Shown here in pieces: positions 15,776 to 23,960 of a stretch of DNA of 24,080 nucleotides. The stretch is from Candidatus Pacearchaeota archaeon (lineage in GTDB: Archaea; Nanoarchaeota; Nanoarchaeia; Pacearchaeales; GW2011-AR1). Both the position numbers and the translations under genes were made by a program. How positions within the stretch are numbered: the first letter of the stretch is position 1; every line of letters begins with the position of its first letter. The stretch spans positions 1 through 24,080 of the forward strand of contig NZER01000470.1 of the NCBI GenBank assembly GCA_002690445.1. The letters run 5' to 3'. Under the pieces are notes generated by a model, which was not told where the DNA came from, made no database searches, and was given only the letters and a program-made list of their open reading frames with translations.

Positions 15776-15832
15776 TTGAGCCCCAATTGTATTAAAATAA
15801 TTACCATATACACTATAACATAACCCCCATCT
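15776..15832 (-). other. 57-nt intergenic gap, the longest in the window
   Basis: This gap separates the FdtA-type gene from the AT-rich module. On the minus strand it holds TATAGT and TATATG, which could be weak -10 elements, but there is no convincing -35, hairpin or late box inside it. An AATAAATA lies just upstream at 15847-15854 within the cupin gene. It may hold a promoter for the module or be the N-terminal extension of the FkbM gene. Confidence 0.3.
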
Positions 15833-16234
15833 TTAATCAAGTTTTTTATTTATTAGACCTTTAAAAATTTTATAATCTCTAATATATTCTTCTTCATCAT
15901 ATTCGTGAGAACACAGACTTAACATTAAAGAATCTTTCTCTATAAAGTTTAACACAGCCCACTCTAAATTTTCATGCAAAAAGCTCTCGCCGGCGTATAG
16001 AACTACTGTGTCTTTAGAGCTTTTGTTCTCATACTGTATCTCTATCTTGCCCGATAAGCACGACAGTACTTGGCGGCATTTATGGTGGGCGTGGCTTCCG
16101 CGAGCGCAGTTTTCATTGTCGGCCGAGGAAACAAAAAATATTCTCTTTATCTCAAAGGGCACATTGTCTAAGTCATAGACTCCCAAATAGGAGCCATCTT
16201 CTCGCTCATGTGTTTTTAAAATGTCCATGTTCAT
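15833..16234 (-). CDS. fdtA: dTDP-4-keto-6-deoxyglucose 3,4-ketoisomerase (FdtA/WxcM type), 133 aa
   Basis: A cupin-fold isomerase that moves the keto group from C4 to C3 of dTDP-4-keto-6-deoxyglucose, preparing it for 3-amination. IKRIFFV (29-35), RGSHAHHKCRQV (45-56, with catalytic-type His48 and His50) and the C-terminal SHEYDEEEYIRDY (109-121) are the family hallmarks, and the length is normal. The isomer (galacto, FdtA; gluco, QdtA) cannot be told by eye. It overlaps the aminotransferase by 29 nt from the ATG at 16234; a second ATG two codons on is equally possible. Substrate supply by the RmlB homologue and use by the DegT aminotransferase complete the logic. Confidence 0.85.
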   Translation of the reverse strand: MNMDILKTHEREDGSYLGVYDLDNVPFEIKRIFFVSSADNENCARGSHAHHKCRQVLSCLSGKIEIQYENKSSKDTVVLYAGESFLHENLEWAVLNFIEKDSLMLSLCSHEYDEEEYIRDYKIFKGLINKKLD

Positions 16235-17135
16235 TTATTAATCTAATCACTTTGTCGATTTCTTCATATGACATTTTTTCATTAAAGGGTATTGAAATAG
16301 TCGTCTCTGATTCGATTTCGCTCTTTTCCAATCTAATATCGTCTTCACAATATATCGGATCCCTGTGGATGGCCGAATAGTGAATCCCGATTTCTATTTC
16401 TTTTTCTTTGGCTTTCTCTAAAAATTCTTTTCTATTTTCAACATTTAGGCGATATAGGTGAAAGCTCATGTTGTTTAACCCAAGTTCTGCATTGTATTTG
16501 TTTCTAATGCGTGAAAGTATTTCATATTTCTCGGGAAGCTTTTTGTAGTTTTCGTTTGCTATATAAGCCTGGATGGCATTGAGATACATTTTAAAACCCG
16601 GCACAACTGCTTTACGCCTCCAACTTTGGTGATAAAACTCCATTCCGTTTTTGGTTAGAATCTTAAACCAGTCTATCTTCTCTTTGTCGTCGCTTACTAT
16701 AAGGCCGCCGTCGAAGCTTCCAATTGGCTTTGTTGGATAAAAGCTAAATATCATTAAATCTTGCGGATTACATTCCAGCTTATATTGATTTTCTACAATC
16801 TTTTGGGCTGAATCTACAATCTTATAATCTCCGAAATCGTGCAGCGTATAGGAATCCCCAACCCAGGCAACATCATCTCTAAAAGCAACCTTGTTGCTGG
16901 AGGTTAAGATGGCATTGCAAACCACAGGCGGTATGATGGAGGGTACCTCCACAGTGATGTTCTTATTTAAAAGTGCCAAGAAGATGGCGTTTGTGGCACT
17001 TGAGACGCCGCATGCATATTTAGCTCCTACAAAATCTGCGATCTTCTGTTCAAATTCGTCTACTATCTCGTCGTGCAAACCGGAAAGGTGGGCTGTATCT
17101 ATAACATAATCATTAATGTTAAAAAGCCTTATCAC
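16206..17135 (-). CDS. DegT/DnrJ/EryC1/StrS sugar aminotransferase, 309 aa
   Basis: A PLP-dependent transaminase, here most likely making a dTDP-3-amino-3,6-dideoxyhexose (FdtB/QdtB role). CGVSSATNAIFLAL (42-55) is the phosphate-binding region, VDSAQ (107-111) holds the cofactor-ring Asp, and FSFYPTKPIGSFDGG (130-144) contains the Schiff-base Lys136. Members are usually 360-400 aa, so this is a compact form. The start codon is GTG at 17135, 1 nt after the previous stop, with AGGA 7 nt upstream. The 29-nt overlap with the FdtA-type ketoisomerase supports a shared pathway. Family assignment is firm; the position aminated is inferred from context. Confidence 0.88.
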   Translation of the reverse strand: MIRLFNINDYVIDTAHLSGLHDEIVDEFEQKIADFVGAKYACGVSSATNAIFLALLNKNITVEVPSIIPPVVCNAILTSSNKVAFRDDVAWVGDSYTLHDFGDYKIVDSAQKIVENQYKLECNPQDLMIFSFYPTKPIGSFDGGLIVSDDKEKIDWFKILTKNGMEFYHQSWRRKAVVPGFKMYLNAIQAYIANENYKKLPEKYEILSRIRNKYNAELGLNNMSFHLYRLNVENRKEFLEKAKEKEIEIGIHYSAIHRDPIYCEDDIRLEKSEIESETTISIPFNEKMSYEEIDKVIRLINEHGHFKNT

Positions 17136-17136
17136 A

Positions 17137-17973
17137 TTACTGTCCTATTAGGTGCTTTGTCCCTGCACCCGAAAAGTGAAGGGTGTTAAAGCGCACCCAC
17201 TTCTCTTCTCTTAAGTTGAAACAATGGGGGATGCCTTCGCGAAACTCTATATCCTTTATACCATTTTTCATTCTATATTCGTCTTTATATCGATTCTCTG
17301 CTGAAACTATATTGTCGTCGAATGTTGCGCCGGCGTGGGTGGAACTTAGAATGCCGATTCCTTTTCCTTCTTTCAAGCGATGATATAACCAGAACAAAGT
17401 CATGTCGCATATGCCGCCGGGTTTGCTATTTTGAATGTGAAAACGCCACTTGTCTTTAAGGGTATTAAGTCCTTCCTCTGATGAGTAGGTCGCGTTCAAA
17501 AAGTCACAAAACTCTATCAGGGCTGCGCGGGTCCAATAAGAGTTGTGGCCACTTGCGCTCCATGCATACTCATTCTGTTCATCGGGCATCATGAAGGCGC
17601 ATGCGAATTCCTTAAACTTTTTCCACTCTTCGGTAAGATCGCCATAAATCATAATATCACTGTCGGCATAAAAACAGACATCAATATCATTTTTAATCAT
17701 GAAGTTTCTCAACACAAACCATCGGATAAAGCAAACCACCTCGAATTGCGCAGGATTGGTCGACATATGTTGGTACGCTTTGTTAAAGGTTTCGAAATCA
17801 TAGAGGTACTCTTCAACGTTGTAGTGTTCAACATCGAGAGATTTATTAAGTGCGTCCCCAAGCAAAATCACGCGTGCATTGGTTTCTTTGGCTTGCGCTA
17901 TTATTTTTTCTAGATATGGGGGATTTCCTAGATGAAAGAAAAATACAGGCACTTCTTCATTTAAGTTCGACAT
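17137..17973 (-). CDS. GT-A fold glycosyltransferase, 278 aa
   Basis: Predicted cytoplasmic nucleotide-sugar transferase. It starts with a first Rossmann-like strand (VPVFFFHLG, 8-16) and has a DxD motif in FYADSDIMIYGDL, Asp104 and Asp106, which would hold the metal and the donor. The layout, with FIRWFVLRNFM just before the DxD, resembles GT8-like or GT32-like proteins, but I cannot name the family. Donor and acceptor are unknown. It overlaps the preceding methyltransferase-like gene by 17 nt and ends 1 nt before the aminotransferase. GC is near 45%, like its neighbours on the right. Confidence 0.75.
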   Translation of the reverse strand: MSNLNEEVPVFFFHLGNPPYLEKIIAQAKETNARVILLGDALNKSLDVEHYNVEEYLYDFETFNKAYQHMSTNPAQFEVVCFIRWFVLRNFMIKNDIDVCFYADSDIMIYGDLTEEWKKFKEFACAFMMPDEQNEYAWSASGHNSYWTRAALIEFCDFLNATYSSEEGLNTLKDKWRFHIQNSKPGGICDMTLFWLYHRLKEGKGIGILSSTHAGATFDDNIVSAENRYKDEYRMKNGIKDIEFREGIPHCFNLREEKWVRFNTLHFSGAGTKHLIGQ

Positions 17974-18706
17974 AATTAATCCAAGTATAATTTTTTAATT
18001 CTTCCAAGTATATCTTTTGATAATCTTCATTTGTTTCTTCGAGCAACGGTGCCGAAGTAGCATAAGTTTCCCATGGGAGACCCCATCGATTAGTATCGGC
18101 CTTCAACACAGGCGGAAACTCAAAATACGTTTTAATTATGTGAGCTGCGTAATCTCTTGCACGAAGGCCCGGGGCTACACAACGATTATCTTGAGGATGA
18201 AAAGCTTTCTTGAGGCTATAGCAATCTCCCTGGCCGAGAGGATAATTATCTTCAAAAATTATAGTCTTAAATCCAAGCTCACAGCAGCGTGCTAAGCGTG
18301 TTAACGCATCTTGGTGATCGTCAAAAAAGCACAAGGAGTTCTCTTTCTTTGCATGAGTCCAGTCTAATTGTAAAAAATCCTGTGAATAGTAGTTGGCGCG
18401 TTGGGAGTAGTACCCCTTTTCTTCTTTGTAATATGGGACTGGATCGAGGCAATGAATCTCTGCACGAGGGGCCGCTTGCTCAAAGGCCCATGTGCTCTGA
18501 CCATACCATACCCCGCTTTCTATGATGACATCTGGCTGCATTTTCTTGGCCACAAACCACGCATAAAACATCTGGGCGGCCTTCATGCCTCCATCATTGT
18601 TTCTTATTGGGCGGTTTTCATAAAGCTCCGCAAATTCTTTTAGTCCATCTCTTAATTCGTCGTTGGTCCATGGAATAGAGCCTTGTTGGTGTGGTTCATT
18701 AATCAT
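17957..18706 (-). CDS. Class I SAM methyltransferase-like protein, 249 aa
   Basis: VIIESGVWYGQST (60-72) is a glycine-poor variant of SAM motif I, CLDPVP (86-91) supplies the acidic residue of motif II, and FFDDHQD (127-133) and FEDNY (151-155) resemble the metal-binding Asp pairs of TylF/macrocin-type sugar O-methyltransferases. The function is probably methylation of a sugar or of a nascent glycan, but a hydroxylase-like or non-catalytic relative is not excluded. It starts with a 4-nt ATGA overlap with the other methyltransferase gene, with AAGGA upstream. Confidence 0.65.
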   Translation of the reverse strand: MINEPHQQGSIPWTNDELRDGLKEFAELYENRPIRNNDGGMKAAQMFYAWFVAKKMQPDVIIESGVWYGQSTWAFEQAAPRAEIHCLDPVPYYKEEKGYYSQRANYYSQDFLQLDWTHAKKENSLCFFDDHQDALTRLARCCELGFKTIIFEDNYPLGQGDCYSLKKAFHPQDNRCVAPGLRARDYAAHIIKTYFEFPPVLKADTNRWGLPWETYATSAPLLEETNEDYQKIYLEELKNYTWINYVELK

Positions 18707-19332
18707 AAATTTTCCTTTTTCTTGAGTAGCATGCTAATCTCTTCAGGAGTGCTACTGTTTTGTTTTTTTACTATTTCGAATTGATACTTCTCAAGCAAAC
18801 TCTCAAGATAAGAGGCCGATAAAACGGCACATGTATATCTTTTATTCAAATAACCTGAGTATTCTTTATATCTTACATTCGAATCTTCAAAATGTTCAAT
18901 CTTTTGTCGATGAATTATTATATAGCCTCTTGCGGCCGATAAGACCTTTTCTAAAACATCGTCGGCGATGGCTAACTCGGAGATAAAAGCATTCATTAAG
19001 ATGAGATCAGCTTCTCCTAAAAATGCGTAGTCGTCCTCATATACATTGAACTTAATATAGTTTAAATTGGGGTTTTTCTTTTTGGCTGTTTGTTCAATCA
19101 CATGGGGCAAATCGACGCCCACATAATCAAAAAAGTTATAAATACGTCCGAACTCGGCCGCTCCACAGCCTAAATCTATAACAGAATCAATATCCCCAGC
19201 AGCCAAAAGAAACAATTCATTTAAAGTTGGAAAGTGATCAGATTCTTCAAGTTTTTTAAAACCCGGAATTTGGGCATTCGCGCCTCGAAGCATCTCATCA
19301 GCTATTGATGTGTCTGTAACCCACTTGTTCAT
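18703..19332 (-). CDS. Class I SAM-dependent methyltransferase, 209 aa
   Basis: A clear motif I, VIDLGCGAAEFG at 51-62, is followed by YVGVDLP (70-76) with the Asp that binds the SAM ribose, and by ADLILMNAF (108-116) in the motif IV position. The remaining C-terminal half has the usual helix-strand alternation. The target is unknown; in this cluster it may act on an amino sugar (N- or O-methylation). GAGGT precedes the ATG, which directly follows the GT2 stop (TAAATG). Confidence 0.8.
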   Translation of the reverse strand: MNKWVTDTSIADEMLRGANAQIPGFKKLEESDHFPTLNELFLLAAGDIDSVIDLGCGAAEFGRIYNFFDYVGVDLPHVIEQTAKKKNPNLNYIKFNVYEDDYAFLGEADLILMNAFISELAIADDVLEKVLSAARGYIIIHRQKIEHFEDSNVRYKEYSGYLNKRYTCAVLSASYLESLLEKYQFEIVKKQNSSTPEEISMLLKKKENL

Positions 19333-20172
19333 TTATACCTCGAACGCCTCTTCTATTGCTTTGGGGTGGCACCCAATAAATCTTTCAGTACGGCACGGGC
19401 CTCGATACTCTGGCTTCCATTCGTGCACGCCTTTATACTCATTTTCGATCAGAAGGCGCTGAGTAAAGTCACCATTAACCCATGGCACAAAAACCCTTTC
19501 ATAATACTGATCTATGCATTTGTGTTGGCTCACCTTGGCTTTGTAATATTCCACCTTGTTCTTCACTTGCTTGTCAAACACATAAGAATAATGATACATC
19601 ATCACTCCCGTCAATTCATAAAATTGTTGACTATTGATGTGGCTCCGTTGAACTGTTTGTTTATATTTCATGGTTGGTGGACGATGAGTTAACCAATCAC
19701 ACCCTGGCTCATATTTAAAAATTCTAAGAAAGTTGTCAACATTTTGTTCAAAGCCTGTGAGGTAGTGGTCAAAGCCGCCGTAAAAAGAACAACTCTGTAC
19801 ACCCACACTGGTAGGCTTATACTCCTTCAAAAAGTCTATGGTCTTAAGAATGTCTGCAGTTTTGTAAACTTCGTCACTATCAATCATCCATAGATAGTCA
19901 GTGTCTTCGTTGATGAGGTTCATATAGGCGTTGCACTGTTGGTCTTTTTCTGAGAATTGACCATGGACCACTTTGATTTTATTCTCAGGATCTGGAAAAT
20001 TGTCTATTATTTCGTTGGTTCTGTCTGTGGAGGTGTTGCGGCCCTTGCTTTGCCAAAATTTGACCGGGCCCTCCGCAATAACAATTTGAGAGGCATGGGG
20101 ATATACTTGTTCTATGCACTGTTGGAGAACATAATCGCCCTCAAACACTATCATGCCAAATGCAATCTTCAT
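19333..20172 (-). CDS. GT2-like glycosyltransferase, 279 aa
   Basis: A GT-A family enzyme. The first strand is MKIAFGMIVFEG, KGRNTSTDRTNEI (43-55) resembles the GT2 nucleotide-binding loop, and WMIDSDEVY (95-103) carries the DxD at Asp98/Asp100. It resembles the beta-1,4-glucosyltransferase-like subset of GT2 in general layout. The ATG at 20172 overlaps the upstream gene by 32 nt; GGAGAG 5 nt before it and the immediate start of the first beta strand make this start credible. Donor unknown. Confidence 0.8.
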   Translation of the reverse strand: MKIAFGMIVFEGDYVLQQCIEQVYPHASQIVIAEGPVKFWQSKGRNTSTDRTNEIIDNFPDPENKIKVVHGQFSEKDQQCNAYMNLINEDTDYLWMIDSDEVYKTADILKTIDFLKEYKPTSVGVQSCSFYGGFDHYLTGFEQNVDNFLRIFKYEPGCDWLTHRPPTMKYKQTVQRSHINSQQFYELTGVMMYHYSYVFDKQVKNKVEYYKAKVSQHKCIDQYYERVFVPWVNGDFTQRLLIENEYKGVHEWKPEYRGPCRTERFIGCHPKAIEEAFEV

Positions 20173-21052
20173 TCAGTCTCTCCAAACAGTTATAATATTC
20201 TTCGTATAAAGCATGTACCGGGGATCCCGGCACTAGTTGTAACAGATTGTGTCTCCGTGCTGGTATGTATGCCCCCTTTTCAAAGTCATAGTTGAAATTG
20301 GAAAAATGATAAAACAGCATGTCTTGAGTTTTGCCTTCCCAGATCACCTTATCTGCTACAAATTGGTGATACGGGACACTCCATGGCGCCAAGTGGCCTA
20401 TGAAGTCATCAAAAATAAACACATTTTCATATAATATGTGAAATAATTCAAGATATTTTTGATCTCCACAAACTCCGTATTCTTCTTTATATTCATTTTC
20501 TTCATTTAATAGGCAATTCTTCCAAAACTCACAACAAGGAAGGCCGCTTTGATCATTTTTAAAATATATGATTCCCACATTAAAGCGACCGTTTGCGGTG
20601 CTATTGGGGACTCGATTCTCAATCAGGCCAATGCTGCCGAATGTTTTTAGATCATCTAAATATTCAATATTATTGAAGAAATAGATGTCTGCATCAACAT
20701 AAAAAATATCTTCCAGCTTCAGATTCTCTAGGCAATACCACGAAAAGTATGAAGCCAGAGCCCAAATGAACTGTAGTTCTTGAGCTTTGGTGCGATTACC
20801 TTGGGCCACGTTTAAGGCCTCATGGGATGGTTCATTTTCTTTCGCACGTGCTAGCTGTGTGTCTTCTTCGAGGAGGGTTCCGATATTAAAGCATCTCACG
20901 TCGGGATACTTGTTGTTTAAGCGGTTATAGATTTTGTCATCTAAACACAGCAAATTAAGAGTATAGTCCTTGGTATGTTTTGCTATACTTTCTCTTAAAG
21001 CGAGAACCCTTAACGCAAAGTTGCTGTCGGCTATGGTACAAACGTTAATCAT
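20141..21052 (-). CDS. DxD glycosyltransferase (GT8/nucleotide-diphospho-sugar transferase type), 303 aa
   Basis: MINVCTIADSNFALRVLALRES is the N-terminal strand-helix of nucleotide-diphospho-sugar transferases. IFYVDADIYFF (116-126) holds the DxD (Asp120, Asp122). GRFNVGIIYFK and CGDQKYLE further on match the GT8-like pattern of a NxGvm strand and a DQ acceptor motif. Probably transfers a hexose from a UDP- or GDP-sugar. Overlaps rmlB by 8 nt and the next gene by 32 nt. Confidence 0.8.
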   Translation of the reverse strand: MINVCTIADSNFALRVLALRESIAKHTKDYTLNLLCLDDKIYNRLNNKYPDVRCFNIGTLLEEDTQLARAKENEPSHEALNVAQGNRTKAQELQFIWALASYFSWYCLENLKLEDIFYVDADIYFFNNIEYLDDLKTFGSIGLIENRVPNSTANGRFNVGIIYFKNDQSGLPCCEFWKNCLLNEENEYKEEYGVCGDQKYLELFHILYENVFIFDDFIGHLAPWSVPYHQFVADKVIWEGKTQDMLFYHFSNFNYDFEKGAYIPARRHNLLQLVPGSPVHALYEEYYNCLERLNEDCIWHDSV

Positions 21053-21953
21053 CGCTCACAAAATTGTACATCTTATCGGGATATCCTACTTTCCAGCCGG
21101 TTGAAAGGAGCTTCTCATTGTTTATATAATATCTCAAATCTTGCCCCAGTCGGTTGGGAACAAGCTCTACGTGGTCTTCGTAATTCTCAACACCAAACCA
21201 CTCACACACTTCTTTCACGACTTCTATATTGGTCATGTGATTTTTGGTGGAGATATTAAAAACCTCGTTCTTGTACCCGTTTATTATTAAATGATAGATA
21301 GCATCTACATTATCTTTTACATATAGCCAGTCGCGGATATAGGAACCATCGCCATGAATGGGAATCTTTCTCTCATTCTTAATGCTATCGATGATTTTTG
21401 GCACCAATTTTTCTTCGAATTGGCGCGAACCATAGTTATTGCTGCTGCGCGTTATGAGATAGTCGATACCATAGGTTTTATTATAAGCGAGCACCAGCAT
21501 TTCTGCGGCGGCTTTGCTCGCTGAATAGGGGTTGCTGGGGTAAAGGGTGTCCGTCTCCTTGCACAGATAGTCCCGAATGTCTCCATAAACTTCATCAGTG
21601 CTAATGTGGACAAAAAATGGCCGGTCATATACTTTGGAGCGAATAAGCTCTAAAATGTTTTGAACACCGTTGTAATTGGACTTAGAAAATATGACCGGAG
21701 ATGTGATCGAATTATCGACATGCGATTCGGCTGCAAAATTGACCAGGAAATCACACTGTGGTAAGTGCTCCAAATCATTGATGTCTTTTTTGATTAGTCT
21801 ATAGCGCGAGTTATTATCCCACGGAAGTGTTCGGTGAGAACAATATGTCATCTTATCAACATCTATAACATAATGGCCGGCTGACAAAACCTTTTCTACA
21901 AAGTGACTCCCTATGAAGCCGCGACCACCAGTCACGAGAAATTTTAATTTCAT
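21045..21953 (-). CDS. rmlB: dTDP-glucose 4,6-dehydratase, 302 aa
   Basis: Makes dTDP-4-keto-6-deoxyglucose from dTDP-glucose. The NAD motif TGGRGFIGSHF is at 8-18, VNFAAESHVDNSI at 71-83, the catalytic STDEVYG at 118-124 (Thr119, Asp120, Glu121), YSASK at 143-147 (Tyr143, Lys147) and RSSNNYGSRQFEEKLVP at 169-185. These are typical of RmlB and exclude UDP-GlcNAc dehydratases. It is about 40-50 residues shorter than cellular RmlB, mostly in loops and the C-terminal end. No rmlA, rmlC or rmlD is seen in the window, so dTDP-glucose must come from the host or from genes to the right. The product probably feeds the FdtA-type isomerase and the DegT aminotransferase. Confidence 0.9.
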   Translation of the reverse strand: MKLKFLVTGGRGFIGSHFVEKVLSAGHYVIDVDKMTYCSHRTLPWDNNSRYRLIKKDINDLEHLPQCDFLVNFAAESHVDNSITSPVIFSKSNYNGVQNILELIRSKVYDRPFFVHISTDEVYGDIRDYLCKETDTLYPSNPYSASKAAAEMLVLAYNKTYGIDYLITRSSNNYGSRQFEEKLVPKIIDSIKNERKIPIHGDGSYIRDWLYVKDNVDAIYHLIINGYKNEVFNISTKNHMTNIEVVKEVCEWFGVENYEDHVELVPNRLGQDLRYYINNEKLLSTGWKVGYPDKMYNFVSDD

Positions 21954-21968
21954 ATGGCATTATCCAAC

Positions 21969-23960
21969 TTAAGGGGCTGCGGCTTGTTGGCCTTCCATGT
22001 ATAGAGTTTGATACTTCTTGAAAATGGCTCTTTCTTGTTTTCTTTTCCAAGAATCGGTTTCGGGATTCGTGGAAACTCCTGTCGGGTTAAAGTGATACAC
22101 CCCTAATATCTCTGGGTGTTTCTTGAATTTCTCTCCGCCAAATGAACACCGAAGCCAAAAGTCCCAATCTGCAGCAGAAGGATATTCTTGATTAAAATAT
22201 CCATATGTTTCGTGCAGTTCTTTGCGCCACATGGGATTGTTATGAGGCAAGTTTGTTCTAAGCATTGCTTCTGTTGAGTATTGCTCAAAATCATAGTGCT
22301 GACAATCAGGAGGTATATTCTCCCACATAACATTAGGTTCTATAGTAACATAACTGTCATTATAGACGAGCGCAACATCGGGACTACTCGTGAGCAGTCT
22401 TGCTTGTTTCTCAAGTGCCCATGGGGCGCGACGGTCATCACAATTTATATTTGTGACAAACTCGCCGCTGCACATCTTAATGGCCATATTCCATGTATCA
22501 TAGATACCCGGATCCTCCGTAAGTCTCTTATAAATGATATTCCCGGGATATTTTTCAACATACTTAAGAATAATTTTTTCATCGTAGTCGTCACCTTCCG
22601 GATCGGCATTTAAAATTATCCACTCACACTTATCCTTAAATACTGTTTGCCGTGTCACATCTTCCATTAGCTGTTCAATGTGTTTCTCTGCTTTATAAAC
22701 CGAAGTTATTAAAGAAATTTTGGGAAGCTCTTCTCTGGAGACTTGTTGTCCCACATCTTGCTCCATAATTACCGCTTTTACAAATTGTGCATGCAACTTT
22801 TCTTCAGCAAATTTTTCTTTCAATTCTGCTGCGTATTCCCGCGCTTTTTGTAGGTGCTCCTCTCGTTGGGGGGAGCATAAATCATTATAACAATTTCTTA
22901 GTTGGACCTTGGTGGATTCCTCCCGAGCAAAAGACCACATCGATTCTTTAACAAGAACGCCATCCCACACCACTTCATCTTGAACCGGCTTAAGATCATA
23001 GGCCACTTCATAAAAGTGGGCTTCTCGCTTTTCATCGTATAAATAATCGTTTTGTCCCGACCACCCTACGGTAACAATGGGAAGACCGCTATAAGCCGCT
23101 TCATAAATCGGAAGCCCAAATCCTTCTCCATGAGGAATCACATAAAAGGCATCTATTTGGGGATGAATATATAGGGCATGCATTTCTTCATCAGTCATGT
23201 CTCCATGTAGGAGATATAACTTGCATTTTTTATCGGGATATTGTTGAACTATACCCTTAAGGGTTCCAAAGAGAACTTCGCGATCTATTAAACAATTTTT
23301 AGCCAAGTTACTCTTTAAGACTAATCCAACATTTTCATCATGAAATTCTTGTATAAATCTTTCTAGGGTAGTTCCAAGGTTTTTGCGGGCGCACCATTGG
23401 GCCACCGTTAAAAAATTGAAATCAGTATCGATATTTAAATCTAAATCAGGAATATTATCATATTCTTTCACCGGATATCCTATCGCTTCTACCGGCGTAG
23501 TTAATCTCAGATCTACTTCTTGCCCGGTGGCCTTGTGAACTGCTTTATATGAAGTGTTTTTGTATACTTCCTTAGAGTGATTGGACACAACAATGATGTT
23601 GTTCATAATCTCTCCTTTCTCCAGCCACTGCGGAGCAACCTTGGTGGTTTCGATACCAGCGGTAAAGCCAATGTTCGATTCGGCCCCAATTGATTCCCAT
23701 TCGTTGGGGATTGTTACTTGTACTGATAATTCAAAAGTTCCTCCTTGCTGGATATATTCTATTGTTTTTTCAATTATCTTATCAATCCAGCCGCGTTCGT
23801 CGCTATCATATCCTACCCACGAAGTCGAACCCCAATTGATCGGTTGAATATATATATCAAATAAATCTGGTCGGCTTCTTAGGCTTCTCAGCGCAAACCG
23901 TGTTTGTTCGCCGTATCCCGAACGTGTTAGGAGTGGTCCTTTTAACAAAACTTTTTTCAT
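21969..23960 (-). CDS. Two-domain GT4-GT2 glycosyltransferase, 663 aa
   Basis: Residues 1 to about 380 form a GT4 (GT-B fold) enzyme: GYGEQTRFAL near 15-24, a nucleotide-domain start at FLTVAQWCARKN, and HGEGFGLPIYEA at 277-288 with the E-x7-E-like donor motif. Residues 413-640 form a GT2 (GT-A) domain: ISLITSVYKAEKHIEQ, then NINCDDR with Asp508/Asp509 as the DxD-like pair, and ADWDFW (597-602) as the acceptor/catalytic block. One chain may add two successive sugars. The ATG at 23960 overlaps the upstream stop (TAATG) and has GGAGG 7 nt before it. An in-frame ATG at 23984 lies inside the upstream gene and is less likely. It is followed by rmlB after 15 nt. Confidence 0.85.
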   Translation of the reverse strand: MKKVLLKGPLLTRSGYGEQTRFALRSLRSRPDLFDIYIQPINWGSTSWVGYDSDERGWIDKIIEKTIEYIQQGGTFELSVQVTIPNEWESIGAESNIGFTAGIETTKVAPQWLEKGEIMNNIIVVSNHSKEVYKNTSYKAVHKATGQEVDLRLTTPVEAIGYPVKEYDNIPDLDLNIDTDFNFLTVAQWCARKNLGTTLERFIQEFHDENVGLVLKSNLAKNCLIDREVLFGTLKGIVQQYPDKKCKLYLLHGDMTDEEMHALYIHPQIDAFYVIPHGEGFGLPIYEAAYSGLPIVTVGWSGQNDYLYDEKREAHFYEVAYDLKPVQDEVVWDGVLVKESMWSFAREESTKVQLRNCYNDLCSPQREEHLQKAREYAAELKEKFAEEKLHAQFVKAVIMEQDVGQQVSREELPKISLITSVYKAEKHIEQLMEDVTRQTVFKDKCEWIILNADPEGDDYDEKIILKYVEKYPGNIIYKRLTEDPGIYDTWNMAIKMCSGEFVTNINCDDRRAPWALEKQARLLTSSPDVALVYNDSYVTIEPNVMWENIPPDCQHYDFEQYSTEAMLRTNLPHNNPMWRKELHETYGYFNQEYPSAADWDFWLRCSFGGEKFKKHPEILGVYHFNPTGVSTNPETDSWKRKQERAIFKKYQTLYMEGQQAAAP

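Noticed and set aside
15847..15854. AATAAATA on the minus strand as a late promoter for the FkbM module
   Set aside because: It is within AT-rich coding codons (Asn-Lys) of the cupin gene, 72 nt from the next start, and could easily be chance.
21856..22050. A 64-aa minus-strand frame across the GT4-GT2/rmlB junction
   Set aside because: It is a third-frame overlap of two well-supported genes and has no recognisable content.
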